This document shows, in pieces, positions 30,030 to 42,800 of a stretch of DNA of 64,000 nt (positions within the stretch are counted from its first letter, which is position 1; every line of letters begins with the position of its first letter). The notes below the pieces were generated by a model. The model searched no databases. It saw only the letters and a program-made list of their open reading frames with translations, and was not told the origin of the DNA. Both the position numbers and the translations under genes were made by a program. Origin of the DNA: Bryopsis sp. KO-2023 (lineage: Eukaryota; Chlorophyta; Ulvophyceae; Bryopsidales; Bryopsidaceae); contig BSYQ01000011.1 in assembly GCA_030272585.1 (NCBI GenBank), positions 1,240,001 to 1,304,000 of the forward strand. Reading direction: 5' to 3'.

Positions 30030-30224
30030 GGAGGAGGGAAAAGGAGTTATCGTCGACCAAGTGTGTGCGTGCAGCAGCTGTCAGAGACGTCAGAGCAAGA
30101 GACAGGTCCAAGACAGTTGGGTGTGGGTATGGGAGTGGGTGAGTTTTGTGTTTGTGTTTTTGTGTTTTTGTTTTTCTTTGTGTTTTGGTGTGCGTGGGCG
30201 CCCACTTTTTGCGGGGGGGGCGTA
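30030..30224 (+). other. 3' untranslated region and polypurine tract of element 1
   Basis: GT-rich stretch (about 30118-30190), then a G run (GCGGGGGGGG, 30211-30220) four bases before the 3' LTR, the expected place of the plus-strand primer. Confidence 0.75.
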
Positions 30225-30644
30225 TGTTAGTCTTTTAGCGCTATACGAGGTAGTTTGGGATAGAGCCGAGGGTGGCTGACGCATGCGGGTTCGCGAGTAA
30301 GACAGATTAGACCCAGAGTTTGGGGCATGCGTCAGCGTACTACACTTAGGGGTACTTAAGAGGCCCACTCGTTGTTTTGACGTTCACTTTATTTTGTAAG
30401 AACTCGGGATTCGTGGGATTGGTGTGTTCCCGCTTGTGTGTGTGTTTGTGTGTGTGTGTGTTAAGTGTTTGCCTGACGCAATCACTTCCCAACCCAAGTG
30501 CTCTAGTAGCGTTCACAACCGCGCTAGCTAGAGAGTTGTCTAAACCAACAAACCCCACAAGTATACTTGCGTTAGCCAGCAAGTTATCACGAATCCAATC
30601 AACACAGCCGACCACTATTGCGTCACCCACAAGCTTCACTATCA
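30225..30644 (+). repeat. 3' LTR of element 1 (420 bp)
   Basis: Appears identical to 20548-20967. Followed by the target copy CTCAA (30645-30649). Confidence 0.95.
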
Positions 30645-33600
30645 CTCAAGAAAGTTAATCGCGAAAGAAAAACCCGAAAGAAATAAAGAATAAGTACTTT
30701 GATTGGCCGCTAAAAAGAGAAACAGGGCCATCCACTGAACAAAACACGAAGAAAAATAGAAAAATAGAAAACAAACCTCACAATCATGCAAACAAGATGA
30801 TTTTCAAACGGCATAACAGATCCCATACTCTGTGAAATCCAAAAACCTTGTGTCTCTTGCTTGGACGGATGCTCGCTTCTTCGTCTGCTTGCTTCATCAG
30901 GGCATTTAGTAATAGCCCGCTCAAGCCTCTCCTAACTCGTGGTTCTATGGTGCGGATGTGGATTCCGCCCACGAGTACCGCCAAGGAGAAGGTTAAACAT
31001 GGCATAAGCATTGCTTGCAATGTCTTCTTGCTCGTGATTCAGCACACGAACATGAAGAAATGCCCGCTATGCTTTATCCGTTCAAGACTCCAAGTCCGCG
31101 CAAGCTTAGATTATAACTTCCGCTCGCTACCTCGCTTCGCAGTTTCACTTAGTCGGAAACCATAAGCTTCGCTCTTGTCAGACACTCTCCTGTAGTCCGC
31201 TGCTGTTGATATCCGCTGCGGCTTTTCATCCATTGCAGTTTTGGTCAATTCCAATTCCGCTGCAATTCCTTGGTCAGATTTCCACTTCCGTTTTCTTCAT
31301 TTACAACTGATATTTTTCCTTCCTTCCATGGTACATCTTCGTTCTTCGCTCGGTAAAACGCTTGGTCGGATATCACTTAGGCACAACACTCCATTCGTTA
31401 CGTTTATCCGCTAGTATATAAGCGGTCATCAGTGTAGAGATTTGTCCGAGGCCAAATCCTATGCGGATACCCCCAGGATCTCACGAAGCTGGTTGACTGC
31501 TAGAGTCCCCACTTAGCAGCGAGAGCCAGTACACCGATGAGAAGTCCGGCTGATCTCTCAGCTTCTTCTCTCTTCAACGTCCCTACGAATCTCCCATGAG
31601 TTTCTCCGCCGCAACACCTCAGAACAATAGCCGCTCGAGCATATCCATAACATGTATGGCCACTGCTATAGAGATTTGTCTGAGGCCTACATTTCCCCCA
31701 GGATCTCATCGAATCACAATCCGCTGGTTGGCTACTAGAGTCCCTACGTAGCAGCGAGAGCCAGTATATGCAGCAGAGCGTCCGGCCATTCCCTGACCTC
31801 TTCGTCCTTTCTGCTCCAGTGCTATTGTCTTCAGTGGTCCGCTCCAATGTTTTTCCGAGTTTGGGTCTTCAAATAATGTCCGCTCCTTCTTCGGCGGTTT
31901 GAATTAATCCGCCCTGGTGGTCCAATTTAATCCACCCTGGCGATTCTTTGTTGTCTTCGGCCAATCCTCTGATGCTTTGGTAAACCCCCATAAGTCTCCA
32001 ATACATCCTCAGCTTCAGAACATCCATAATCCGCTCGTGACTGAGTCAATCGTTGCATAGCTACCCTCACGCCTCCAAGTCGGTTGTTGATCAGAACTTC
32101 CGCTTAGTGTTGTCCGCTAGGTCGCTCCAACGTTCGCTTTGACGCCCTTTCATTCGTTCCTAATTGTACGTGCGACCGTGATCCTCAAATTCCGCCGTGG
32201 CTGATATTTTCCGCCTTGACTGTTTTTTCCCGCTTTGGCTCTTTGAGATCATCAATTCCGCCTTCATATTCCGCTCACTGGAATTGTGTCGCTTCTTCAG
32301 GCACAATATCCGCTTCCACAGGCACAATTCCGCTTCTGCAGCACAATTTCCGCTTCTGCAGGCACGATATCCGCCTTAAGTACTGGATTTTGTCCGCCCA
32401 AATGCTTCTTGTCTTCGTATTCGCTAGCAATGTGATTCCGCCAAGATTAACCCGCCAGTCATATCCCAACAGGCTTAATCCGCTGGTCACAATCCGCCAG
32501 TCGAATACCCTTCAAGTTCTCTTCAGAACTTCGCTTCTTCCGCCGTAGTCGAAGTTGCTTTTTTCCTGACAAGTGCATTATCCGCTTCAGTTGCTGTTTC
32601 CGCCAACTGATGTACAATTAATCCGCCCGAACGAATTCAGTCACTCAGCTGTATGTGTCTTCCGTCTGCACGGGTCATAGTTCAGGATTTATTTCGGTTT
32701 CTTTCTTTGCTCGGCTTCTGTGATAATCCGCCCTTCGGTGAGTTCCACGTCCGCTCGAGGTTCCTTCGTTGGAGAAGAGTAATTTTTGAATGTCCGCACA
32801 TTCCTTCTTTTGTTTTCCATTGCATGAGTCGCCACCTCCGTCGTCTTTGGATCCTTCTCACGGCATCGCTTTGTATGTAAACTTCCCAAAGTTTCACGGT
32901 TGCGTCTATAGGTAGTAAATCACCAACTGAGTATTTCCGCTTACTCCATCCCTATAGAATCGCAATGTGTGCTCATTTTTCGAGCCCGCTATCTCTTCAA
33001 TACTGTCTAGATCCAAACACGAGTCGATTCTTTTCACCGCAGATAGTCCGCTCTCATCAATGCTCGGTTAGTCCCCAAGTTCCGCCACTTCAAAACTTGT
33101 TGACTTCCACACGAAATATACTCCATATACCTTCCGCCACAGAGATTACCTTTTAACCCCCGCCTTCCAAAGAACCTTGGAAATAGTCCGCCAGCAACAA
33201 GACGATCTTGTCCGCACTATCCATTCAGATACCACTAAATAGAAAGTTCCGCAAGAAAGAGTTAAAGGAATGTCTGTCCGTCGACTTCCGCTCCTCAGAC
33301 AAATAACGCGGGTACCACTTGGCAGTGTTCACCTTCCCCGATGGTTTTTGTCTCTCTTTTACCTTGCACGTCCAAAGTTAAATCGCCTTTGGATAATCCC
33401 CTTGGTCCTCCTTCTAGGCGCTTGTGGCTTGGCAAATCCGCTCTTGATCCTATTTTCAGCAGAGTTTAGTTTGCTGGAAGTCAATGCACGCCTTCCCGAG
33501 AAGAAAGTATACGGGTAACCCCCGTCGGGTTACTCCTTGTTCGAACAGCAGTTCCGCCTGAGGGGAACTGTGCATCCCTGCTCGCCCCTTGACAAGCGAC

Positions 33601-36600
33601 TTCCCGACGTAATTAATCCGCTTAGCGGGTTAGCACATCTTGATTTTGGCTCCGGCTTGAGCCTCATCAAGTGTCGGAAGTCCTCCTCCTTTTCCTTCAC
33701 GCTTGACTTGCCTCTGGAGGAAGACCTTCGTCTTCTCTTTAGTACCCTGAACGATAATCTCCAGCTCAACCGACTAGCGGGCCAGTGTTCGTACCACGGC
33801 TGTCCAGAACACTGGTTGAGGAGCTTGCCCCCGTTTTCCTGCTGCAAGACATCCCCGTCAGAGTTCCCGCTTTGTCCCAAACAGTCCCCTCTCAACTGTT
33901 GGTATTTCGCCCGAAATCTTGAGCTCTTCATATCCTCTTCTGTCCGCTGGTTTCTGCACAATATGTGACACTTCCGCCCTTGGTCTTGTATTGAACGAAA
34001 GCCTGTTAATCCGCATTCCAAATCAGCATAGTCGTCCCTTCTTGTAGTTCCACGCAAGTTCACCTTCAAAATCCGGCTCTAGTGGTCGTATTTAACCCGC
34101 TCTGGCTGTCTGATTTCATCCGCCTTTGGAATTTGTTTTGAAGTCCGCCCTTGAGCCTTTCATAGTCCGCCTGATGAAGCTTTAATCCGCCCGAAGGCTA
34201 AACTTTTAGTCCGCCCTCCAGGTGTTTAATCCGCTTGAGGGCTTAGTCCTCTTTCGTCCTCTTTAGTTTGCTCTCCAGGTCCGCTTCTCAGGTCCGCCTT
34301 CCTCAAGGTTGCGGTCTTGGACTTCCTACTTCAAATTATCGTGTTCCTTCTTGTCCAAGTTGAACTTTGCTTTGCTGATATAAGGAATCCTTCGGAAGTT
34401 TAATGTCGAGTAAAGGCACACACCTTAACACTGGCGTTCAAAACAACCAGGAATAGACCGTTCTCCCTATGGACAAGGGTGCCGACGGATTACCCGGTTC
34501 TGCACATTTCACTGAATGGGCTGTCAATGCACAATACTCGAATTAAATTCTTCCTCCACCCATCTTTGCAGTCCGCTGACAGAGCTTGAAGCATCTTCTT
34601 TTTGTCGAACTTATTAACATCTTCAACAATCCGCCATACTCAGATGACTCTAAGGAGTTCTGGTGTGCGTTCCAACGCTTCGTTCTTAGCTCCAAGGTAC
34701 TTGGTTTCCCTCTTAGTCCGCCTTTTGAAGAGGTTCACCACTTCTCTCTCGACTGGTATATTTCTCCACTTCAACAAATCTGCCCGCTCACTCGCCTTTA
34801 AGTGTAGCATCCAAGGAAACTCTGTTTTCCGCCCTGACCACCTGTCAGTGGATGCTCCGCGGTCGCTAGTTTGGACCTCTAGCGCGATTTGTTTGTTTGT
34901 CAACCTTCAACCAGATTGCTTCGCCTGGTTCAAGCTCTCCTAGCTTGGGTCTCTCAGTATACACCATAACAGTCTTGCCAGACTGGTTGAAACTACCGCA
35001 CCTCAATAGTCTCCCAAGCCTTTTTGTCCACGTGGTGCTCATTGCTTGGTATGGCGTTTTAGGCTGCTCTGGTTGCTCCACAAAGTTAGGCCTCGGCGTG
35101 GATTGCGCCATCCCTGGTCTTTGGGATTTGTCCGGCCTTCTGGCATCCATCCATCGTGCACACCTGGATTTCCGCCTCTTTGTTGATTATGCTCCACGCA
35201 TAACCTCTGCTTCCACGCTCAATCTTTATTTGCCTCCTCTCCAGCCAATCCGCATTCAACCATGCTTTTCGCCATTCCAGGAAGTCCCCATCCCCTGTTT
35301 CCGCTTGACAAGTAGCCAGCCAAATCTCTTTTTGAAATATCCGCTCAGGAAATCCGCCCCAACTCTCTTTGAGGTGGCCGTTATCAGACCCGCTTCCTTG
35401 CGATTGTCCGATTGATTCGCTGCTTCCTTTGTCCGCGTTTTGGGTTTTTCTGGTAATGGTCTCTTATTTCTCAAGCATTTCTTATCTGCCCAGGAAACTA
35501 TATATCACACAAAGTGTAGTGGCACTTAAATTCCGCCACTTGCCCTCCATTGATCAGGCACTAGCCGCCTGTCTTGTCGTCTAATTCATTCTTCCAGGCT
35601 TGTTACCAAGACATAGTATTTCCGCTCTTGGTGACCACTATTCGCTGGAATCCGCTCTTGAGCAATGCTCAGTCAAGATTTATCCGCTTAAAGCTTCAAA
35701 TAAGAGCTGTATTCCGCTTCTTTGATCGTGGTTCTTCCACCCTCTCAATGTTGGACAACTTCTTCAGTATACGGAAGCAAAGCACTCCTTGTCCCGACCA
35801 CAAAGCTTCAAAACTTCCATTTACTCGCTTCTCGGTGTCTAGGATAGTTTGGAACCTTATAGTCCGCTTTGGAGTCAGCTTTGGAGTCCATTCTCCCCAT
35901 CATCATTGCTGGATCCATCCATTCCATGCCTGCTTCAGTATTGTCCGGTTTAGGTCGAATCTGCTGGCGCCATAGGCTGCTCAAGCTAGTAATCCGCCTA
36001 TACACTTTAGTGTTCCGCCATCTGAAGCAATATCCGCTCATGTCGTGGATATCTGTCGTTAGCTTCTTTCCAATTCCAATTCCAGTCAATCTTTCGCTTG
36101 CTGGTCCTTCAAGCTTTGGATTAAGCTCCTGGAAATCTCTATTTAGTGGCGCCCTTCTTAGGTCGGCCTACTTGTTCAAAATTTCCGCTTTAATCCCCAA
36201 CTGACAGTAGTATTCCGCCTCCAGCAACTCTTGAAGTCGTAATGATGATGCAATTCCGCTCTTGTGAAGTACTTCATCCAAATGTGTCTTCTGCGGTAGG
36301 ACTCATCTCCCTGGCACTAAATAATCCGCTTCTCTGACAAGTTTCCTCCACTCCGACATGCTCTTATGCATCTTTTTCCGCATGCTTTGTCATTTGCAGG
36401 ACCTTCCATAATTTTGTCCGCTTGTCAGCAGTAGAATCCATTCTTCAGCGCTCAACTCTCCCAGACACATAACTTTTTCCGCTGATCCTTGAGTTTGCGC
36501 TTTTCCTTTAAATTATTTTGTCAGTAGCACTCCTTATCCGCTTGGTAGCTTTTTCCGCTCTTCAGGTTCGGTTAACTCAATGCCTTACACTGGCTAATAC

Positions 36601-39547
36601 GAGTATAATCCGCCCTTACTTCCAATCCACTTGATAATCCGCTTGTGCTCTTGCTTCTGACAACAATCCGCTGACTCTTTGCTCGCGCTCCATGCTGTTC
36701 AAAGCTCGAACTGTTACAAAACACGCTTGTCGGTGATCATATTTGAATGCTCCATATGATATATCTAATAGCCAATATAGGGAAACTTGGCTTCTACCCG
36801 CTCCAGGTTGGGTCTTGTATGGAGGTAGATGACTATAGACAATCCGCCATTTTATGGCCTTCGCCACTTGACGTTACAGCACCAATTTCCGCTTCTGCGG
36901 CCACAGAGTGTGATCAATGTCCGCCACAACAGTAGCTTGGAATCTTCATCTTTTTCCGCTTCAGCTCATGGCATTTACTCTCCGTGAGCAGTTGAACTTT
37001 CCGCTCAAGCAATCACACATAGTTCTCAGTAGCAGCGTCACTATCCGCTCTGGCTTTGTTGATTTCCGCTTGGCAGTTCTACTGTCGCCATATGAACACA
37101 TTTACTCCGCTCTTTGGATGCCTGTATTGTCTGTCACTTATTCCGCTTGCACCTTTGCTGCATTGGAATTTCCGCTCAAGACACACACCCTCATCGCCTT
37201 TGCATTCTGCCTCAGCAGTCCGCTCTAACAGTCCGCCTTTGCCTTAGCTTTTAGTCCGCTTAGTGCAATAGTTTGACGGCTGTAATTTGGTCGATGAATA
37301 CTCCTTAGACTTTTGGGTGTTGTTCTTGGCGCTAGACTTCCATTTGTGGCTAGTATTGTGAGCCATATCCGCTCAATGGTTTGTGGTAATGTCCGCCCTG
37401 ACCAGACGTATGATTCCGCTTAGTCCTTCAGCCAATAGTCCTTGGACCTGACCATCCAGGTTGGCTCTTTTATTTCCGCTCTGGTTCTTGACGGTCTAAT
37501 TTAATCCGCCTGACGGTATAATTTAGTCCGCCTTGACGACCTCATTTAGTCCGCCTCTGCTATTCCGCTGTTGAAAAGAGAATGAATTTTTCCGCTCGTG
37601 ATCCTTGGTTGGTTCCATGGCAACTCGGTTAGTTCCAAAGAATACCACCATACACTTCCACGGCAATAACCTCTAATTCTTCTTCTTCACTCAGCCCGGA
37701 ATATCACAATCCGCTACCACATCCATTAGACCTCAAAGTTTACCCACAAGATATCCGCTCAGAGCTTCAACAATGCTTCACTTGCCCATTCATAACATTA
37801 AGTCACAAATATCCAATGTGGCACTGCTATTGCGTGCTCCTTAATCAGATTCAAGCTCTCGAGAATGCTCGATAGCTCGCGGTAAGCTACATTTAATCCG
37901 CTCGTCTTATATCCGCTTGTGTGAGGTCTTGGCCTATTGAAAGTCCATTCCAAACGAACTATACTCTCCACCAGCTCCTTCTGCAACAAATCATTCTGCA
38001 TACTTAATAGCTTAGCAGATGATTCCTTCTCTTCCGCCCTGCGTACTTAGCAGCTTTGCAGGCGGTTTAATCCCCCACTTGGGCGCGTTGACCTCCACTA
38101 TCGCTTGACCTCGGTTTGTAGGTAACTGGCAGGCCGCTCTTCCGCTCTCTATTAGCCTGGCGACTTCTTTTCTCTCATTGTCTTCTTGTCGCTAGTTGTG
38201 CTTACATTCTTCCGCTATGGTCCAACTCTTGGCAGTATAAAGTCTTAAGATCTTCGTCTTCTTCTCTTCGCACTGAAAATCCGCTCTTTTGCGGTTGCTA
38301 GTCCGCTGGGTGATCAGCCCAGGCGGTTTGTGCGTTGATACAGACTCGTTTCTGCTCCTGCCATGTAACACAACCTCCAGCTCCTGTTTCATGACCGCCT
38401 CCAACTCTAGATGTATTAAAATCCGCCTCCAACGCGATCGTGAAACTACCGTAGTTCTAGCCTCGATAGTCCGCTGATATTCCGTGTTGTGTGTCCGCTG
38501 GTGCTCCTCCAAGCTCAACCGCTTCAGCTCACAACAACACCGCCTATTCTTCCTCCGCGTTGGAATATCATAGTCCACCCAGCAGAGTGTAAGGGCAGCA
38601 GTTCGCTGGGCCACTTTGCCCGCCTTCTGCCTCTGTCCGCCCTCACTCTCCGCCGTTTCCGTTTAACCGCTTTGGCGGACTTCGTTTTTCCGGCTCTGGC
38701 GAACTACCTCGGAGTTCTGTCCGCTCCCTTTTTCCGCCACCTATTTTGTCCGCTGCGCCATTTTGTCCGCTGTCAGACTCTGGCCTTTTCCATTCGCTGT
38801 CTGACTTTGGCTCGTCCGCTGCACTTCCGGCTCGCCATTTCCGCTCTGCGGCTTCCGATGTAACACTTCCGCTCCGCGGATTCCGCTGTGATACTTCCGC
38901 TCTGCCAAATTCCGCTGTAACACAGTGTGACATGACTGTATGTCCGACAACGGAATTTCTGGCAGCTGTCACAGGCGCAGTCGTCGACTTCTTGCGCAGC
39001 AACTATCCGCCACCACGCGTTGGCCGTCCGTGTGTCGAACTTCCCTCACAAACGTTGACTCGAACTTGGTTCGTCCATAGGTGGTTCGTTTGTAGGAGAT
39101 CTTTGCAGATCTGCTGTAGATCTTCTTCCAGAAATTTACAGGTTCTGTCGAAACTTTGTCTTAGGGAAACTTAAGCTCTCAGCTTTCCTTTCCACTGCTT
39201 TTCGACCTCTTTCGACCTGTTTCGAACTCTTTTCGACCACTGTGCTGTCCTTTAGGTTAACAGTCACAAGGTCACCTGCAGATTTCTGTAGATCTGACCC
39301 TTAGATCTCTTCCTGCGACGGGTTCCTTTTCGTTTCCTTCTCCTCGCCTCTACCCTAACCGTCCTGGTGCTCACGAACTCGTCGCGTGCACTCGCACTCC
39401 TTCGATCCCACCTAGCACCACCCCCTTTGGTGCCATCACTCCTTGCCCATCCCCTCTTGATAGGCACTTAACCTAGCCACTGACTTTTTCGTCGTCAGGT
39501 GGCTCCTCCTACAGGGTCGTCCGTCCTCGTCGTTTAGGGACGCCCAA
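30645..39547 (-). other. Non-coding interior of E-a (left arm of the giant inverted repeat)
   Basis: Reverse complement of 39878-48780, with scattered substitutions and small indels. In element (minus) sense GCGGA is very frequent, seen here as TCCGC. No ORF above 180 codons and none with a recognisable motif. The short ORFs in this arm and its partner differ in ways that do not respect any frame, which argues against coding. Confidence 0.85.
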
Positions 39548-39559
39548 GCTCCGAAACCA
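39548..39559 (-). promoter_or_regulatory. Primer binding site of E-a
   Basis: TGGTTTCGGAGC on the minus strand, three bases (TTT) inside the 5' LTR. Mirror of 39866-39877. Confidence 0.9.
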
Positions 39560-39562
39560 AAA

Positions 39563-39632
39563 TGATAGGGGCCCTTCCCCCAGAGGGGGAAGGGTAGATA
39601 GGGGCCCTCCTCCAAGTGGAGGAGGGTAGAAC
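39563..39632 (-). repeat. 5' LTR of E-a, U5-side fragment (70 bp)
   Basis: The LTR is cut after AGAAC (39628-39632). That pentamer is repeated at 49046-49050 on the far side of E-b, where the remaining 160 bp of the LTR follow (49051-49210). 70 + 160 = 230. Confidence 0.9.
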
Positions 39633-39721
39633 TGATACGAGGTGACGAGGTTAGTGTCTAGATGTCCCATCGGTGAGTGGGTGTGTCACTGTAGAGTAAG
39701 GGGTTAGTGTGTTGTGGATGG

Positions 39722-39728
39722 TATAAAA
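39722..39728 (+). promoter_or_regulatory. TATA box of the E-b LTR
   Basis: TATAAAA in GGTATAAAAGGGG, with the same sequence in the 3' LTR near 48905. The E-a LTRs read GGTACTTAAAGGG instead, so their promoter may be weaker. Confidence 0.7.
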
Positions 39729-39798
39729 GGGGTTGTATTTTTGACATTGTGTAACCTTTGGGGCTGGGTTTGCTATTGTGTTGTGTTCCCACGTTCTA

Positions 39799-39853
39799 CC
39801 CTCCTCCACTTGGAGGAGGGCCCCTATCTACCCTTCCCCCTCTGGGGGAAGGG
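39799..39853 (+). promoter_or_regulatory. Twin perfect hairpins at the U5 end of the E LTR
   Basis: CCCTCCTCCA-CT-TGGAGGAGGG (39799-39820) and CCCTTCCCCC-TCT-GGGGGAAGGG (39831-39853): 10-bp stems with 2- and 3-base loops. Each is followed by GCCCCTATC. They are kept in all E LTR copies that cover this part (20277-20506, 39563-39632, 39633-39862, 48816-49045). They could act in RNA as packaging, dimerisation or 3'-end signals. Confidence 0.75.
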
Positions 39854-39865
39854 CCCCTATCATTT

Positions 39866-39877
39866 TGGTTTCGGAGC
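39866..39877 (+). promoter_or_regulatory. Primer binding site of E-b
   Basis: TGGTTTCGGAGC, three bases (TTT) after the 5' LTR. Confidence 0.9.
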
Positions 39878-42800
39878 TTGGGCGTCCTTAAACGACGAGG
39901 ACGGACGACCCTGTAGGAGGAGCCACCTGACGACGAAAAAGTCAGTGGCTAGGTTAAGTGCCTATCAAGAGGGGATGGGCAAGGAGTGATGGCACCAAAG
40001 GGGGTGGTGCTAGGTGGGATCGAAGGAGCGCGAGTGCGAGCGACGAGTTCGTAAGCACTGGAAAGGTCGGGGTAGAGGCGAGGAGAAGGAAACGAAAAGG
40101 AACCCGTCGCAGGAAGAGATCTAAGGGTCAGATCTACAGAAATCTGCAGGTGACCTTGTGACTGTTAACCTAAAGGACAGCACAGTGGTCGAAAAGAGTT
40201 CGAAACAGGTCGAAAGAGGTCGAAAAGCAGTGGAAAGGAAAGCTGAGAGCTTAAGTTTCCCTAAGACAGAGTTTCGACAGAACCTGTAAATTTCTGGAAG
40301 AAGATCTACAGCAGATCTGCAAAGATCTCCTACAAACGAACCACCTATGGACGAACCAAGTTCGAGTCAACGTTTGTGAGGGAAGTTCGACACACGGACG
40401 GCCAACGCGTGGTGGCGGATAGTTGCTGCGCAAGAAGTCGACGACTGCGCCTGTGACAGCTGCCAGAAATTCCGTTGTCGGACATACAGTCATGTCACAC
40501 TGTGTTACAGCGGAATTTGGCAGAGCGGAAGTATCACAGCGGAATCCGCGGAGCGGAAGTGTTACATCGGAAGCCGCAGAGCGGAAATGGCGAGCCGGAA
40601 GTGCAGCGGACGAGCCAAAGTCAGACAGCGAATGGAAAAGGCCAGAGTCTGACAGCGGACAAAATGGCGCAGCGGACAAAATAGGTGGCGGAAAAAGGGA
40701 GCGGACAGAACTCCGAGGTAGTTCGCCAGAGCCGGAAAAACGAAGTCCGCCAAAGCGGTTAAACGGAAACGGCGGAGAGTGAGGGCGGACAGAGGCAGAA
40801 GGCGGGCAAAATGGCCCAGCGAACTGCTGCCCTTACACTCTGCTGGGCGGACTATGATATTCCAACGCGGAGGAAGGATAGGCGGTGTTGTTGTGAGCTA
40901 AAGCGGTTAAGCTTGGAGGAGCACCAGCGGACACACAACACGGAATATCGGCGAAGTATCGAGGCTAGAACTACGGTAGTTTCACGATCGCGTTGGAGGC
41001 GGATTTTCATACATCAAGCGTTGGAGGCGGTCATGAAACAGGAGCTGGAGGTTGTGTTACATGGCAGGAGCAGAAACGAGTCTGTATCAACGCACAAACC
41101 GCCTGGGCTGATCACCCAGCGGACTAGCAACCGCAAAAGAGCGGATTTTCAGTGCGAAGATAACAAGACAAAGACTTTATACTGCCAAGAGTTGGACCAT
41201 AGCGGAAGAATGTAAGCACAACTAGCGACAAGAAGACAAAGAGAGAAAAGAAGTCGCCAGGCTAATAGAGAGCGGAAGAGCGGCCTGCCAGTTACCTACA
41301 AATCGAGTTCAAGCGATAGTGGAGTTCAACGCGCCCAAGTGGGGGATTAAACCGCCTGCAAAGCTGCTAAGTACGCAGGGCGGAAGAGAAGGAATCATCT
41401 GCTAAGCTATTAAGTATGCAGAATGATTTGTTGCAGAAGGAGCTGTTGGAGAGTATAGTTCGTTTGGAATGGACTTTCAATAGGCCAAGACCTCACACAA
41501 GCGGATATAAGACGAGCGGATTAAATGTAGCTTGCCGCGAGCTATCGAGCATTCTCGAGAGCTTGAATCTGATTAAGGAGCACGCAATAGCAGTGCCACA
41601 TTGGATGTTTGTGACTTAATGTTATGAACGGGCAAGTGAAGCATTGTTGAAGCTCTGAGCGGATATCTTGTGGGTAAACTTTGAGGTCTAATGGATGTGG
41701 TAGCGGATTGTGATATTCCGGGCTGAGTGAAGAAGAAGAATTAGAGGTTATTGCCGTGGAAGTGTATGGTGGTATTCTTTGGAACTAACCGAGTTTCCAT
41801 GGAACCAACCGAGGATCACGAGCGGAACAATTCATTCTCTTTTCAACAGCGGAATAGCAGAGGCGGACTAAATGAGGTCGTCAAGGCGGACTAAATTATA
41901 CCGTCAGGCGGATTAAATTAGACCGTCAAGAACCTGAGCCAGAGCGGAAATAAAAGAGCCAACCTGGATGGTCAGGTCCAAGGACTATTGGCTGAAAGAC
42001 TAAGCGGAATCATACGTCTGGTCAGGGCGGACACTACCACAAACCATTGAGCGGATATGGCTCACAATACTAGCCACAAATGGAAGTCTAGCGCCAAGAA
42101 CAACACCCAAAAGTCTAAGGAGTATTCATCGACCAAATTACAGCCGTCAAACTATTGCACTAAGCGGACTAAAAGCTAAGGCAAAGGCGGACTGTTAGAG
42201 CGGACTGCTGAGGCAGAATGCAAAGGCGATGAGGGTGTGTGTCTTGAGCGGAAATTCCAATGCAGCAAAGGTGCAAGCGGAATAAGTGACAGACAATACA
42301 GGCATCCAAAGAGCGGAGTAAATGTGTTCATATGGAGACAGTAGAACTGCCAAGCGGAAATCAACAAAGCCAGAGCGGATAGTGACGCTGCTACTGAGAA
42401 CTATGTGTGATTGCTTGAGCGGAAAGTTCAACTGCTCACGGAGAGTAAATGCCATGAGCTGAAGCGGAAAAAGATGAAGATTCCAAGCTACTGTTGTGGC
42501 GGACATTGATCACACTCTGTGGCCGCAGAAGCGGAAATTGGTGCTGTAACGTCAAGTGGCGAAGGCCATAAAATGGCGGATTGTCTATAGTCATCTACCT
42601 CCATACAAGACCCAACCTGGAGCGGGTAGAAGCCAAGTTTCCCTATATTGGCTATTAGATATATCATATGGAGCATTCAAATATGATCACCGACAAGCGT
42701 GTTTTGTAACAGTTCGAGCTTTGAACAGCATGGAGCGCGAGCAAAGAGTCAGCGGATTGTTGTCAGAAGCAAGAGCACAAGCGGATTATCAAGTGGATTG

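Larger units (their letters stand above)
20548..30644 (+). mobile_element. Element 1: intact 10.1-kb chromodomain Ty3/Gypsy retrotransposon with a third ORF
   Basis: Two 420-bp LTRs (20548-20967, 30225-30644) that look identical, PBS, gag, pol in the -1 frame, an extra ORF of 604 codons, and a G-rich polypurine tract. Flanked by the 5-bp duplication CTCAA, and the uninterrupted site can be read in the E-b arm near 48770-48790. All frames are open. A sister copy, element 2, is at 50554-60624. Identical LTRs and intact ORFs mean a recent insertion. Confidence 0.95.
39633..39862 (+). repeat. 5' LTR of E-b (230 bp)
   Basis: TGATACG at the start, CCTATCA at the end. It has TATAAAA at 39722-39728 and two perfect hairpins in the last 65 bases. 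The end CTATCA is shared with the LTR of elements 1 and 2. Confidence 0.95.
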
